This document shows, piece after piece, positions 34,401-34,801 of a stretch of 34,801 nt of DNA. The stretch is taken from the NCBI GenBank assembly GCA_014859725.1, contig JACUTQ010000005.1, positions 1 through 34,801 on the forward strand, written 5' to 3'. Position 1 is the stretch's first letter. Each line of letters begins with the position of its first letter. The notes below the pieces were generated by a model. It had not been told where the DNA came from. It saw nothing but the letters and a program-made list of their open reading frames with translations, and made no database searches. The position numbers were made by a program, and so were the translations under genes. This DNA comes from Methanosarcinales archaeon. GTDB lineage: Archaea; Halobacteriota; Methanosarcinia; Methanosarcinales; Methanocomedenaceae.

Positions 34401-34627
34401 TGATTCATAGTCTTGTAACGTAAAATTGAATCCTTAATTATCTTGTTCCAGGCAGTCCCAAGATGGATATGGCCTGTAGTATAGGGTGGGCCGTCTACAA
34501 AATAAAAGTCTGTATCACCAGCTCTCAATTGCCTGGTCTTTGGATATGCATCAATTGAATCCCAATACTTTTGAATGTCTTTTTCTAACTTTTTTGCGTC
34601 ATACTTAGTTGTGATTTCTTTTATCAT
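31448..34627 (-). CDS. ileS: Isoleucyl-tRNA synthetase
   Basis: The 1059-residue class I synthetase charges tRNA-Ile. The HIGH motif appears as [10 protein letters not shown] near residue 56 and the KMSKS loop as [10 protein letters not shown] near 590. Zinc-type cysteine pairs are seen in [16 protein letters not shown] and WRCKTPIIY, and the editing domain includes [18 protein letters not shown] and [11 protein letters not shown]. The length and the eukaryote/archaea-like C-terminal domain are normal. The ATG has GGAGAA upstream. The longest antisense frame in the window (31464-32375) lies over this gene and is only a shadow. Confidence 0.96.
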   Translation of the reverse strand: MIKEITTKYDAKKLEKDIQKYWDSIDAYPKTRQLRAGDTDFYFVDGPPYTTGHIHLGTAWNKIIKDSILRYKTMNHFHVRDRAGWDMHGLPIEVKVEELLGFKSKKDIEEYGVERFIEKCRQFALDHKNDMTQQFKDLGVWLNWENPYMTLKDEYLEAAWWTLKQGFEKGLLEKGKRVVNWCPRCETAIADSEVEYWDREDPSVYIKFKVKSEDSAYIVIWTTTPWTIPANIAVAVHPGFEYSKIRAWKEDKAQSDILYVASSLVEHVLKAGRYNDFEILESMLGEDLIKLSYEHPLADKVPAQAEFEHNVYMDDFVTAENTGCVHIAPGHGLDDFVLGAKHNLPIFCPVGPDGRYTSEAGEYEGKYVKEADDQVLDDLEARGRLLNKSTISHRYGHCWRCKTPIIYLATEQWFLKISEIKQEMLNEIEKVTWYPDWAGSARFADWVSGARDWCISRQRYWGIPLPIWVCEACGKIEVIGTKEELKQRSGGQDILDMHRPYVDTISIACTCGGNMNRVEDVFDVWFDSAVASWATLNYPHEHEDFDRLWPADFITEGHDQTRGWFYSQLGASMLAFGKAPYKNVLMHGFTLDDSGKKMSKSLGNVVAPYEVIDKFGADALRLYVLSSNAPWEDLKFNWEEVSTVSRMLNIFWNVYRFPLPYMAMDNFDPAKSSYDTVKSHLRPEDRWILSRVNSLASKVSTGMEEYNLHRATRPISDFILEDLSRWYIQLIRPRTWVEKDDPDKLAAYWVIYEVMTKLARIISPFTPHLSESIYQNLVRNLDPDSPESIHMCDWPVADEAFIDKELETQMEIIRNIVEAVSNARQKVKRKLRWPVNKIVVASENENVALAVVTMRNVLLEQTNSKDVIILGAGELWDELGIEVVPQPKVIGPTFKGAAKKVVSALGSTDVLALKEALLSDGQYELEIPGGTATITSDMVKFQETIPEHVGTAEFSNGLVYVDALLTRELESEGYAREVIRRLQDMRKELDLEVEATVKAMVLIEDERICDLVLDLEPHIAGEVRSNLLVIGLDIIPEGELVKEWDVEGTSMKMSITKSS

Positions 34628-34801
34628 TCCCGATTCTCCGGATAAGATACATTATTATGAATAGAGTAGGTAGTAATCATTACTCTTACAATTATGTTCT
34701 GTTTACTATTATTTTCAGCCATGTTATACCGTTTTTAGACAGGGTATTAGTATAAAAAGTTTTATTGTGGTTTTTGACAATTTGCATTTCTTCTAATGAG
34801 A
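34628..34801 (-). promoter_or_regulatory. Upstream region of ileS with a small palindrome
   Basis: No gene was found here. The odd palindrome AGTAATCATTACT (34672-34684) lies 45-57 bases before the ileS start. On the minus strand, TATA-like candidates are TCATAATAATG at about 34651-34661 and TTTTTATACT at about 34751-34760, so the promoter is not settled. The palindrome could be an operator or chance in AT-rich DNA. Confidence 0.3.

Overview
The window reads as the chromosome of a cytochrome-bearing euryarchaeon of the Methanosarcinales/ANME-2 type. The evidence is a complete methyl-H4MPT:coenzyme M methyltransferase operon (mtrEDCBAFGH), formylmethanofuran dehydrogenase subunits, the methanopterin biosynthesis enzyme MptE, a secreted seven-haem cytochrome with an archaeal PGF-type C-terminal sorting signal, archaeal TATA-like promoters, and haloarchaeal-style cdrS-ftsZ2. 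I cannot separate a methanogen from an ANME-2 or Methanoperedens-type methane oxidiser on this sequence alone. The cytochrome leans towards a lineage with extracellular electron transfer.

Layout. 1-942 is degraded sequence: a possible partial gene end, a GNAT remnant and a DUF6544-like remnant that abut head to head. 1067-3754 (minus) holds the multihaem cytochrome, a small two-helix membrane protein and the KEOPS subunit Cgi121. 3821-8228 (plus) is a lactate module: nickel lactate racemase LarA and a 1015-residue FAD/Fe-S (D-lactate or glycolate type) dehydrogenase with a Met/Pro-rich tail. 8234-13211 (minus) is a probable operon DUF166 - malic enzyme - malate dehydrogenase - fumarase alpha - fumarase beta - rhomboid protease, a partial TCA segment linking pyruvate, malate, oxaloacetate and fumarate. 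13421-14766 (plus) is cdrS-ftsZ2. 14903-19762 (plus) is a citramalate synthase-like gene followed by ilvB, ilvN and ilvC for isoleucine and valine. 19790-21918 (minus) is a partial fwd cluster (G-like, B, D). 22022-27019 (minus) is the mtr operon. 27217-29791 (minus) is a deaminase plus an S-adenosyl/S-inosylhomocysteine hydrolase for recycling the product of methylation. 29851-34627 (minus) is tRNA-Gly(GCC), trmJ, mptE and ileS.

The most notable signal without an obvious standard annotation is in the cdrS-ftsZ2 leader: nine tandem copies of a degenerate 11-bp unit (13300-13398), exactly in register, starting just after a TATA-like box and running to just before the ribosome binding site. It looks like a helically phased operator array for a ribbon-helix-helix regulator, with CdrS itself the obvious candidate. 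Other points of interest are a 20-bp perfect palindrome over the predicted mtr transcription start, ribosome binding sites for five mtr genes encoded by C-terminal Gly-Gly-Val/Ile codons of the preceding subunit, a one-base frame break at the start of the citramalate synthase gene, the Met/Pro-rich tail of the FAD/Fe-S dehydrogenase, and the non-standard haem motifs of the cytochrome.
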